DNA from: Actinomycetes bacterium
GTDB taxonomy: Bacteria > Actinomycetota > Actinomycetes > Actinomycetales > Cellulomonadaceae
Assembly: GCA_023418375.1 (NCBI GenBank)
Contig: JAEZZV010000224.1
Span: 1-6,882, forward strand
Length of the DNA: 6,882 nt
Direction: 5' to 3'
Within the stretch, counting starts at the first letter, position 1. Each line of letters opens with the position of its first letter. The notes below the pieces were generated by a model, which saw only the letters and a list, made by a program, of their open reading frames with translations, did no database searches and was not told the origin of the DNA. The translations under genes and the position numbers were made by a program. This document shows, piece after piece, positions 1 through 6,308 of the stretch.

Positions 1-658
1 CGCCGCCGGGGGGGGCGGCAGGGGCGTGGGCCGCCTGTGGGGCGGCCCCGACCGTGGCCAGTCCATGCGCGTCGGCGCGCTCACGGCGTTCGTCGTGGCG
101 GGCCTCACGTTCGTCGACCGGGTGATGAGCGTCTGGAAGGTGTACAGCGACTCGTCCCGGATCGCCGGCCGTCCGATCGCCACGATCGGCGCACAGACGC
201 CGGGCCTGCAGGGCAGCTACTGGGTGGAGACGCTGGACACCTTCACGCACCTGCTGCTGCCGACGACGGCGCTGATCCTGATCTCCTTCGCCTCCTACAC
301 GCGGTACTCGCGAGCGAGCCTGCTCGAGGTGATGAACCAGGACTACATCCGCACGGCGCGGGCCAAGGGCCTCCCGGAGCGGGTCGTCACGGTGCGCCAC
401 GCCTTCCGCAACGCGCTCATCCCGCTCGCGACGGTCGTCCCGCTCGACATCGCCTACCTCTTCGGTGGCGCGATCATCACCGAGCGCATCTTCGCGTGGA
501 GCGGCATGGGCTCTCTCTTCCTGCACTCGCTCGCGGCGTCCGACGCAGACCCGGTCATGGGCTACTTCCTCGTCGTGGGGACGATGCTCGTGCTGGCGAA
601 CATCGTCGTCGACTTCATCTACGCCGCTCTCGACCCCAGGATCCGGGTGAACGCATGA
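1..658 (+). CDS. Peptide-type ABC transporter permease, DppB/OppB family (C-terminal part, 5' end outside window)
   Basis: One of two membrane subunits of a peptide-type importer. The frame is open to the left edge (first full codon at 2), giving 218 visible residues; GTG at 26 is probably internal rather than a start. Hydrophobic segments lie near visible residues 24-40, 83-99, 139-160 and 186-208. Between the second and third is the EAA coupling loop (about 109-141) with the DYIRTARAKGL core and the conserved Gly123, which contacts the ATPase subunit. The protein ends in ALDPRIRV, a usual DppB/OppB ending. From memory, the stretch with SRINGRPIATIG-like sequence before the transport domain belongs to long actinobacterial versions of about 500 residues, so more than half the protein would lie upstream. 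The stop overlaps the next start (ATGA). The family is certain; the substrate (dipeptide, oligopeptide, nickel or other) cannot be told. Confidence 0.93.
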   Translation, partial: AAGGGGRGVGRLWGGPDRGQSMRVGALTAFVVAGLTFVDRVMSVWKVYSDSSRIAGRPIATIGAQTPGLQGSYWVETLDTFTHLLLPTTALILISFASYTRYSRASLLEVMNQDYIRTARAKGLPERVVTVRHAFRNALIPLATVVPLDIAYLFGGAIITERIFAWSGMGSLFLHSLAASDADPVMGYFLVVGTMLVLANIVVDFIYAALDPRIRVNA

Positions 659-1758
659 CAGTCCCCAGCCCGAACCCGACGACGACCGAGGGCGTCGTCT
701 CGTCGACGGACAGCGAGATCGGGAACTCCGTCGAGAACGCCATCGAGCTGAAGGAGGTCGAGGGCCTCTCGCAGGGGCGCATCGTCCTTCGACGGTTCCT
801 GCGGCACCGCGGTGCCATGGTGGCGTCCTTCGTGCTCGTCTCGGTGGTCCTCCTCGTGACCACGTCGATCGGCTGGGGTCCCATCCCCGGCTGGTGGCGG
901 TACAGCCCCTCGCAGCTCGCCGACGTCGTGAACCCCGGCGGTTCGCCCACGCTCGAGCTCAGCGGCGGCATCACGATCGGTGAGCACCCGTTCGGTCAGG
1001 ACAACCTCGGTCGCGACGTGTTCGCGCGCGTCATGCGCGGGACCCAGCAGTCGCTGATCGTCATGGTGATCATCGGCCTCCTGGCGACGACCATCGGCAT
1101 CGTCGTGGGCGCCGTCTCCGGCTTCCTGCGCGGGCGCACCGACAACGTCATGATGCGCTTCACGGACATGGTCATCACCATCCCCGTCATCATGATCGGC
1201 GCCATCCTCGGCCGGATGGTCGGTGGCGGCGGCGCGAACGCGGTGACGCTGGCACTGGCGCTCAGCATGGTCACGTGGACGTCGATGGCGAGGCTCGTCC
1301 GGGCGGAGTTCCTCTCGCTCCGCGAGCGGGAGTTCGTCGACGCGGCGCGCGTCGCCGGTGCGAGCAACAGCCGGATCATGTTCCGGCACATGCTCCCCAA
1401 CGCCGTCGGCGTGATCATCGTCAACACGACGCTCCTCATGGCGTCGGCGATCCTTCTCGAGACGGCGCTGAGCTACCTCGGCTTCGGCATCCGGTCCCCC
1501 AACGTCTCCCTGGGCACGCTCATCGCGGAGTACCAGACGGCCTTCGCGACGCGGCCATGGCTGTTCTGGTGGCCGGGCCTGTTCATCGTGACCATCGCGC
1601 TGTGCGTGAACTTCATCGGTGACGGCCTGCGCGACGCGTTCGACCCGCGCCAGCGGCGGATCCCCAGCAAGCGCGCCATGGACCGCGCCGCCGAGCGGGC
1701 CGCACGCGGTGCCCGGACGCCGAAGCAGTCCGTGACGGCGGATTCCTCCGGTGCGTGA
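655..1758 (+). CDS. Peptide-type ABC transporter permease, DppC/OppC family
   Basis: Second membrane subunit of the importer, 367 residues, pairing with the preceding permease to form the translocation channel. ATG at 655 overlaps the previous stop as ATGA, which implies translational coupling; the frame stays open further upstream, but that stretch is antiparallel in character to nothing conserved and lies inside the DppB gene. Residues 1-45 are hydrophilic and acidic, followed by the OppC N-terminal helix at about 54-71. The conserved HPFGQDNLGRDVFARV segment is at 111-126, helices fall near 133-155, 171-187, 196-213, 250-268 and 305-324, and the EAA loop is at about 218-255 with Gly235. 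A hydrophilic basic tail of about 40 residues follows DAFDPR. Permeases of this type run about 280-350 residues, so the length is normal with extended termini. The stop faces the PH gene's stop across 7 bp. Confidence 0.95.
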   Translation: MTVPSPNPTTTEGVVSSTDSEIGNSVENAIELKEVEGLSQGRIVLRRFLRHRGAMVASFVLVSVVLLVTTSIGWGPIPGWWRYSPSQLADVVNPGGSPTLELSGGITIGEHPFGQDNLGRDVFARVMRGTQQSLIVMVIIGLLATTIGIVVGAVSGFLRGRTDNVMMRFTDMVITIPVIMIGAILGRMVGGGGANAVTLALALSMVTWTSMARLVRAEFLSLREREFVDAARVAGASNSRIMFRHMLPNAVGVIIVNTTLLMASAILLETALSYLGFGIRSPNVSLGTLIAEYQTAFATRPWLFWWPGLFIVTIALCVNFIGDGLRDAFDPRQRRIPSKRAMDRAAERAARGARTPKQSVTADSSGA

Positions 1759-1765
1759 GGTCCGC

Positions 1766-2386
1766 TCAGCCCAGGGCGAGCATCGCGATGCTCGCGCCCG
1801 CCAGGACGAGCACGACCAGCGCCGGCCGGAGGTGCCAGTGCACCACGGGGCGTGCCCGCTCCAGTCGCGGGTCGTCGAGGTGGCCCGCGTCGCGGAGCTC
1901 CTCCCACCGGCGCCGGATGTAGCCGGCCGCGTCGCCGGACGACGTGCCGGCGAGGTCGCCGGGCCGCAGGCCGCCCGCGTGGTAGGCGCTCTCGGGCTGC
2001 ACCTGCATGACGGAGCGCGTCGCGTGGACGGCGGCAGCGCGGCTGGGCGCGGGGGCCGCCCAGGCGGCGAACGGGCCGTACGCGGTCTCGAGCGTGAGCG
2101 CGTACTTGGTGTCGATCCGCTGGATCGCCGGCCAGGGCAGCTCGACCGTACGCACGACGTTGCGGAGCTCGACGCCGCCGTCGCTGATGATCACCGCCGG
2201 GCGGCCGTACAGCGCCCACACGGCGGCCGGCACGAGCAGGAAGACCGGCAGGTAGCGCAGCGCGGCGCCGGGGTCCTCCAGGGCCGTCCACACGAGGGCG
2301 ACGGCGGCGAGCGCGGACACCGCGATCGTCATCCCGCGCGCGAACGCAGGCTGGAAGGTGACTGTCTGGTGAGCGGTGTACGGCAC
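1766..2386 (-). CDS. Membrane-anchored PH-domain protein (CFP6 / low-molecular-weight antigen 6 type)
   Basis: A 206-residue reverse-strand protein. Two hydrophobic segments near residues 19-35 and 43-60 form an N-terminal hairpin. They are followed by a bacterial PH-like region at about 62-113: DGGVELRNVVRTVELPW, then IQRID and a GPFAAWA strand. This pattern (GVxxRN, Rxxx(L/I)PWxxIxxI, GxxxxWA) is that of the actinobacterial family named for Mycobacterium antigen 6. A variable hydrophilic stretch (115-180, with RRRWEELRDAGHL) and a third hydrophobic segment at 187-204 complete it. The start is GTG at 2386; an in-frame TGA lies five codons upstream, so nothing earlier is possible. No good Shine-Dalgarno is seen, and initiation may be leaderless or weak. 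No enzymatic residues are evident and the function of the family is unknown. Its placement between two importer genes does not by itself link it to transport. Confidence 0.82.
   Translation of the reverse strand: MPYTAHQTVTFQPAFARGMTIAVSALAAVALVWTALEDPGAALRYLPVFLLVPAAVWALYGRPAVIISDGGVELRNVVRTVELPWPAIQRIDTKYALTLETAYGPFAAWAAPAPSRAAAVHATRSVMQVQPESAYHAGGLRPGDLAGTSSGDAAGYIRRRWEELRDAGHLDDPRLERARPVVHWHLRPALVVLVLAGASIAMLALG
1776..1795. repeat. Perfect 20-bp palindrome at the convergent gene ends, possible bidirectional terminator stem
   Basis: The half-site GCGAGCATCG is followed directly by its exact reverse complement; with one bulged base the pairing extends to GGG/CCC at 1774-1775 and 1797-1798. 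It lies 17 bp past the permease stop and inside the last codons of the reverse-strand PH gene (…ASIAML…). No T-run follows on either strand, so a classic intrinsic terminator is not shown. As an RNA it can only fold with a few unpaired loop bases, leaving a stem of about 8 bp. It could equally be a dyad binding site or chance. Confidence 0.5.
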
Positions 2387-2482
2387 CGCACCATGGTCTC
2401 AGAACGTCCTGTCGCTGCTGGAGGGCCGGTCGACGCCGCGCGCTCCACACGGCGGGCCCCGCGCCACACAGGCGCACGTCAC

Positions 2483-2489
2483 GAAAGGG
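2483..2489 (+). promoter_or_regulatory. Ribosome binding site fixing the start of the dual ATPase gene
   Basis: GAAAGGG lies 6 bases before GTG 2496. The reading frame is open back to 2376, but the additional 40 residues are low in conserved character, whereas the segment after GTG 2496 quickly enters the ABC domain. This site selects GTG 2496 as the start. No convincing -35/-10 pair was found in the 109 bp (2387-2495) between this gene and the divergent PH gene, although both need a promoter there or nearby. Confidence 0.7.
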
Positions 2490-2495
2490 CACGGC

Positions 2496-4289
2496 GTGGT
2501 CACTGACGCAGCCGCTACCAAGGCTCCGATCCTCGAGGTCCGCGGACTCGGTGTCGACTTCTTCGTCGAGGGCGAGTGGTACCCCGCTGCCATCGACATG
2601 GACTACGACGTCCGCCCGGGCGAGGTGCTCGGCATCGTCGGCGAGTCCGGGTCCGGCAAGACCCAGTCGTCGATGTCGCTCATCGGCCTCCTCCCGCAGA
2701 ACGGGCGGGCGCGCGGGTCGGCCAAGCTCGGCGGCATGGAGCTCGTGGGCCTGAACCACAAGCAGCTCTCGCACGTCCGCGGCAAGGAGGTCGCGGTCAT
2801 CTTCCAGGAGCCGATGACCGCCCTGAACCCCGTCTACACGATCGGCTTCCAGATCGTCGAGACGCTGCGGACCCACTTCGACATGGGTCCGCACAAGGCC
2901 CGCGAGCGCGCGATCGAGCTGCTGCGCCTGGTCGACATCCCTGACCCGGAGCGTTCGGTCGACAAGTACCCGCACCAGCTCTCCGGCGGCCAGCGGCAGC
3001 GCGCGATGATCGCCCAGGCGCTGGCCTGCGACCCCAAGCTGCTCATCGCGGACGAGCCGACGACGGCGCTCGACGTGACCGTCCAGGCCGAGATCCTCAA
3101 GCTCATGCGCGACCTGCGCAGCCGCATCGACTCGGGCATCGTCCTCATCACCCACGACATGGGCGTGGTCGCCGACCTCGCCGACCGCGTGCTGGTGATG
3201 AAGGACGGCCGCATCGTCGAGTCGGGGACCGCCGACGAGATCTTCAACCGGCCGACGCACCCCTACACGCAGCAGCTGCTCGCCGCGGTGCCGCACCTGG
3301 GCGCGACCGTCGGCGGCGACGCCTCGCTCGCCGAGGCGGGCGCCTCGGCGCCGGTCACCGCCACGGGGGCCGCGACCACCCAGCCGCGCACCGCGCCCGC
3401 GGGCGAGGCCGGCGCCGGAGACCTCGCGCTCGAGGCGCGGGACCTGGTGATCGAGTACCCGGGCCGCGGGCGCATCCCCGCCTTCCGGGCGGTCGACGGC
3501 ATCACCATGGACATCAAGCGCGGCGAGGTCGTGGGCCTCGTCGGTGAGTCCGGGTCGGGCAAGACCACCGTCGGTCGCGCCGTCGTCGGCCTGCTGCCGG
3601 TGACCGAGGGGTCGCTGCGGATCGGCGGCCACGAGATGGTCGGGATCGGCGCGGACGAGCTGCGCGACCTGCGCAAGGACGTCTCGATCGTCTTCCAGGA
3701 CCCGGGGTCGTCGCTCAACCCGCGTCTGCCGATCGGCCAGTCCATCGGGGAGCCGCTCCTGCTGCGCAAGCTCGCCCGCGGTGCCGAGCTCAACAAGCGG
3801 GTCGAGGAGCTCCTCGACCAGGTGCACCTCGCCAAGAGCATGCGCAACCGCTACCCGCACGAGCTCTCCGGCGGCCAGCGCCAGCGCGTCGGCATCGCCC
3901 GCGCGCTCGCCCTGAGCCCGAAGCTGCTCGTCGCTGACGAGCCGACGTCGGCGCTCGACGTGTCCGTGCAGGCCAAGGTCCTCGACCTGTTCCAGGAGCT
4001 GCAGCGCGAGCACGGCTTCGCGTGCCTGTTCATCAGCCACGACCTCGCCGTCGTCGAGATCCTGTCCAGCCGGATCGCCGTGATGCACAACGGCAAGCTC
4101 GTCGAGCAGGGGCCGCGGGACCAGATCCTGCGCTCCCCGCAGGACCCGTACACGCGGCGTCTGCTCGCGGCGGTCCCCGTGCCGAACCCGGCCGAGCAGA
4201 AGATCCGCCGCGAGACCCGCGACCGGCTCCTCGAGGAGGAGCTGGTCAAGGCGGGCATCCACCGCGGCCCGGACACCGCGCAGGCCTGA
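2496..4289 (+). CDS. Dual ABC transporter ATP-binding protein (fused DppD-DppF type)
   Basis: Cytoplasmic ATPase that powers the peptide importer, 597 residues with two complete nucleotide-binding domains. Domain 1: Walker A GESGSGKT at 49-56, Q-loop Gln104, LSGGQ at 162-166, Walker B LLIADE at 182-187, switch His220. Domain 2: Walker A at 350-357, Gln401, LSGGQ at 457-461, LLVADE at 477-482, His515. Each half ends in the oligopeptide-transporter motif (HPYTQQLLAAVP at 255-266, DPYTRRLLAAVP at 550-561). A linker rich in Ala, Gly and Thr at about 268-308 joins them. Separate DppD and DppF proteins are about 330 residues each, so this is the two joined head to tail, an arrangement common in Actinobacteria. 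Both ATP sites appear intact. It is separated from its permease genes by the reverse-strand PH gene, so it probably has its own promoter. The tail after 565 is charged. Confidence 0.95.
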   Translation: MVTDAAATKAPILEVRGLGVDFFVEGEWYPAAIDMDYDVRPGEVLGIVGESGSGKTQSSMSLIGLLPQNGRARGSAKLGGMELVGLNHKQLSHVRGKEVAVIFQEPMTALNPVYTIGFQIVETLRTHFDMGPHKARERAIELLRLVDIPDPERSVDKYPHQLSGGQRQRAMIAQALACDPKLLIADEPTTALDVTVQAEILKLMRDLRSRIDSGIVLITHDMGVVADLADRVLVMKDGRIVESGTADEIFNRPTHPYTQQLLAAVPHLGATVGGDASLAEAGASAPVTATGAATTQPRTAPAGEAGAGDLALEARDLVIEYPGRGRIPAFRAVDGITMDIKRGEVVGLVGESGSGKTTVGRAVVGLLPVTEGSLRIGGHEMVGIGADELRDLRKDVSIVFQDPGSSLNPRLPIGQSIGEPLLLRKLARGAELNKRVEELLDQVHLAKSMRNRYPHELSGGQRQRVGIARALALSPKLLVADEPTSALDVSVQAKVLDLFQELQREHGFACLFISHDLAVVEILSSRIAVMHNGKLVEQGPRDQILRSPQDPYTRRLLAAVPVPNPAEQKIRRETRDRLLEEELVKAGIHRGPDTAQA

Positions 4290-4311
4290 GCCGCCGGCGC
4301 ACGAGAGCGGC

Positions 4312-4355
4312 CCGACGGCGGTCGGCGGGTAGAATCACCCGTCGGCCGCCGTCGG
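4312..4355 (+). terminator. Long GC-rich hairpin after the importer gene, likely terminator
   Basis: Arms 4312-4330 and 4337-4355 pair over 19 positions without a bulge: 17 Watson-Crick and 2 G·U pairs (4325·4342 and 4322·4345) in the plus-strand RNA, with the six-base loop AGAATC. It starts 22 bases after the ATPase stop. There is no U-run; a pyrimidine-rich stretch (CCGTCTCTCCACCC and on) follows instead, so termination could be of the U-less GC-stem type reported for Actinobacteria or partial. The G·U pairs make the plus-strand RNA more stable than the minus-strand one, consistent with use in this direction. The hairpin apex coincides with the candidate typA promoter hexamer. Confidence 0.6.
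4330..4335 (+). promoter_or_regulatory. Candidate -10 element (TAGAAT) for typA
   Basis: TAGAAT fits the actinobacterial housekeeping sigma -10 consensus TANNNT and is a rare A/T patch in a very GC-rich stretch. It would place the start of transcription near 4342 and give a leader of about 56 bases before typA. No good TTGACA-like -35 is seen 16-19 bp upstream (around 4305-4312), so the assignment rests on the hexamer and its position alone. Confidence 0.45.
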
Positions 4356-4382
4356 CCGTCTCTCCACCCTTCCCCCTCGAAC

Positions 4383-4390
4383 GAGAAGAG
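4383..4390 (+). promoter_or_regulatory. Purine-rich ribosome binding site of typA
   Basis: GAGAAGAG ends 7 bases before ATG 4398. It is a modest Shine-Dalgarno match. The spacer is TCCTCCT, which has the same sense as the 16S anti-Shine-Dalgarno core rather than its complement. Confidence 0.55.
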
Positions 4391-4397
4391 TCCTCCT

Positions 4398-6308
4398 ATG
4401 GCCGTGCGCTCCGACCTGCGCAACGTCGCGATCGTGGCGCACGTGGACCACGGCAAGACCACCCTCGTCGACGCCATGCTCTGGCAGTCCGGGGCGTTCG
4501 GCGCGCACGCTCACGTCAACGAGCGGGCCATGGACTCCGGCGACCTGGAGCGTGAGAAGGGCATCACGATCCTCGCCAAGAACACGGCGATCCGGTACAC
4601 CGGGCCGGCCGCTGCGGCGGTGGGGGAGCCCGACGGGGTGACGATCAACGTCATCGACACCCCGGGCCACGCGGACTTCGGCGGCGAGGTCGAGCGCGGC
4701 CTGTCGATGGTCGACGGCGTCCTGCTGCTCGTCGACGCCTCCGAGGGCCCGCTGCCCCAGACGCGCTTCGTGCTGCGCAAGGCACTCGAGGCGCAGCTGC
4801 CCGTGGTGCTCGTGGTCAACAAGGTGGACCGGCCCGACGCGCGGATCGCCGAGGTCGTGCACGAGTCCACCGACCTGCTCCTGGGACTCGCGTCCGACCT
4901 GCACGAGGACCACCCGGACCTGGACCTCGACGCAGTGCTCGACGTCCCCGTCGTCTACGCGTCGGCCAAGGCCGGCCGCGCGTCGCTCGAGGCGCCCGCG
5001 GACGGTGCGCTGCCGGGCAGCCCGGACCTGGCGCCGCTCTTCGCGACCCTCCTCGAGCGCATCCCAGCCCCGACGTACGACGAGGGCGCGCCCCTGCAGG
5101 CGCACGTGACCAACCTCGACGCGTCGCCGTTCCTCGGGCGGCTCGCCCTGCTGCGCATCCACAACGGCACGATCCGCAAGGGCCAGAACGTCGCCTGGGT
5201 CCGCGCGGACGGCTCGACGTCGAACGTCCGCATCACCGAGCTGCTCGCGACCCGGGCGCTGGAGCGCGTGCCGACCGCGGAGGCCGGGCCGGGCGACATC
5301 GTCGCGGTGGCGGGGATCGCCGACATCACGATCGGCGAGACGCTCACCGACGTCGACGACCCCCGGCCGCTGCCCCCGATCACGGTGGACGACCCGGCGA
5401 TCGCCGTGACCATCGGCATCAACACCTCCCCGCTCGCGGGCAAGGGCGGCAAGGGGCACAAGGTCACCGCCCGGCAGGTCAAGGACCGGCTGGACGCCGA
5501 GCTCGTCGGCAACGTGTCGCTGCGCGTGCTGCCCACCGACCGCCCCGACACGTGGGAGGTCCAGGGCCGCGGCGAGCTGGCGCTGGCCATCCTCGTCGAG
5601 CAGATGCGGCGCGAGGGCTTCGAGCTGACCGTCGGCAAGCCGCAGGTGGTCACCAAGACCGTCGACGGCGTGCGGCACGAGCCGATGGAGCACCTCACGG
5701 TCGACGTGCCCGAGGAGTACCTCGGCACGGTCACGCAGCTCCTCGCGGCGCGCAAGGGCCGCATGATGACGATGGCGAACCACGGCACCGGCTGGGTCCG
5801 CATGGAGTTCATGGTCCCGGCGCGCGGCCTCATCGGGTTCCGCACCCCCTTCCTCACCGAGACGCGCGGCACGGGCATCGCCGCCTCCATCGCGGAGGGC
5901 TACGAGCCCTGGGCCGGCCCGATCGAGGCCCGCGCCAACGGCTCCCTGGTGGCGGACCGGTCCGGCGTCGTCACGGCGTACGCCCTGGTCCAGCTGCAGG
6001 ACCGGGGCTCGTTCTTCGTCGCGCCCACCGAGGACGTCTACGAGGGCATGGTCGTCGGCGAGAACAGCCGCAGCGAGGACATGGACGTCAACGTGGCCCG
6101 CGAGAAGAAGCTCACGAACATCCGCTCGTCCACCGGTGACGAGCTCGAGCGGCTCACGCCGCCGCGCCGGCTCACCCTCGAGGAGTCCCTCGAGTTCGCC
6201 AGCGACGACGAGTGCGTCGAGGTCACCCCGGAGATCGTCCGGATCCGCAAGGTGGTGCTGAACCAGGAGGAGCGCGGCAAGATCGCCGCCCGCGCCAAGC
6301 GCGCGTGA
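4398..6308 (+). CDS. typA: Ribosome-associated translational GTPase TypA/BipA
   Basis: Cytoplasmic GTPase of the EF-G/LepA class that binds 70S ribosomes and is linked to stress and cold growth and to ribosome assembly. The 636 residues compare with about 607 in E. coli, and actinobacterial forms are somewhat longer. GTPase motifs are complete: G1 AHVDHGKTT (14-22), G2 GITI with Thr57, G3 DTPGH (87-91), G4 NKVD (141-144), G5 SAK (189-191). A beta-barrel domain II follows (about 232-322), then EF-G-III-like (about 333-415) and EF-G-V-like (about 427-505) domains, and the TypA-specific C-terminal domain (about 506-636). The last carries GENSRSEDMDVNVAREKKLTN-like and QLQDRGSFFVAPTEDVYEGM-like segments diagnostic for the family. 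EF-G domain IV is absent, as expected. ATG 4398 starts right at the conserved RNVAIVAHVDHGK region. The stop overlaps the mshB start. Confidence 0.97.
   Translation: MAVRSDLRNVAIVAHVDHGKTTLVDAMLWQSGAFGAHAHVNERAMDSGDLEREKGITILAKNTAIRYTGPAAAAVGEPDGVTINVIDTPGHADFGGEVERGLSMVDGVLLLVDASEGPLPQTRFVLRKALEAQLPVVLVVNKVDRPDARIAEVVHESTDLLLGLASDLHEDHPDLDLDAVLDVPVVYASAKAGRASLEAPADGALPGSPDLAPLFATLLERIPAPTYDEGAPLQAHVTNLDASPFLGRLALLRIHNGTIRKGQNVAWVRADGSTSNVRITELLATRALERVPTAEAGPGDIVAVAGIADITIGETLTDVDDPRPLPPITVDDPAIAVTIGINTSPLAGKGGKGHKVTARQVKDRLDAELVGNVSLRVLPTDRPDTWEVQGRGELALAILVEQMRREGFELTVGKPQVVTKTVDGVRHEPMEHLTVDVPEEYLGTVTQLLAARKGRMMTMANHGTGWVRMEFMVPARGLIGFRTPFLTETRGTGIAASIAEGYEPWAGPIEARANGSLVADRSGVVTAYALVQLQDRGSFFVAPTEDVYEGMVVGENSRSEDMDVNVAREKKLTNIRSSTGDELERLTPPRRLTLEESLEFASDDECVEVTPEIVRIRKVVLNQEERGKIAARAKRA

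Noticed and set aside
37..654. Upstream in-frame extension of the second permease
   Set aside because: It would overlap the whole visible DppB gene and yields an Arg/His/Pro-rich sequence; ATG 655 with the ATGA overlap is the evident start.
2376..2495. 40-residue N-terminal extension of the dual ATPase
   Set aside because: It has no family similarity, would overlap the PH gene start, and a good ribosome binding site precedes GTG 2496.
1751..2506. Plus-strand open frame opposite the PH gene that would restore co-direction in the importer locus
   Set aside because: Its product is Arg/Gly/His-rich without domains or hydrophobic segments, whereas the minus strand gives a coherent membrane PH-domain protein.
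1473..4262. Very long minus-strand open frame (about 929 codons) across the permease end, PH gene and ATPase gene
   Set aside because: It is a GC-rich antisense shadow: low-complexity Arg/Asp/Ala/Leu protein with no recognisable domain, overlapping well-identified genes including another frame of the PH gene.
4335..5783. Minus-strand open frame (482 codons) antisense to typA
   Set aside because: Composition typical of antisense GC-rich frames and no motifs; the plus strand encodes an intact TypA.
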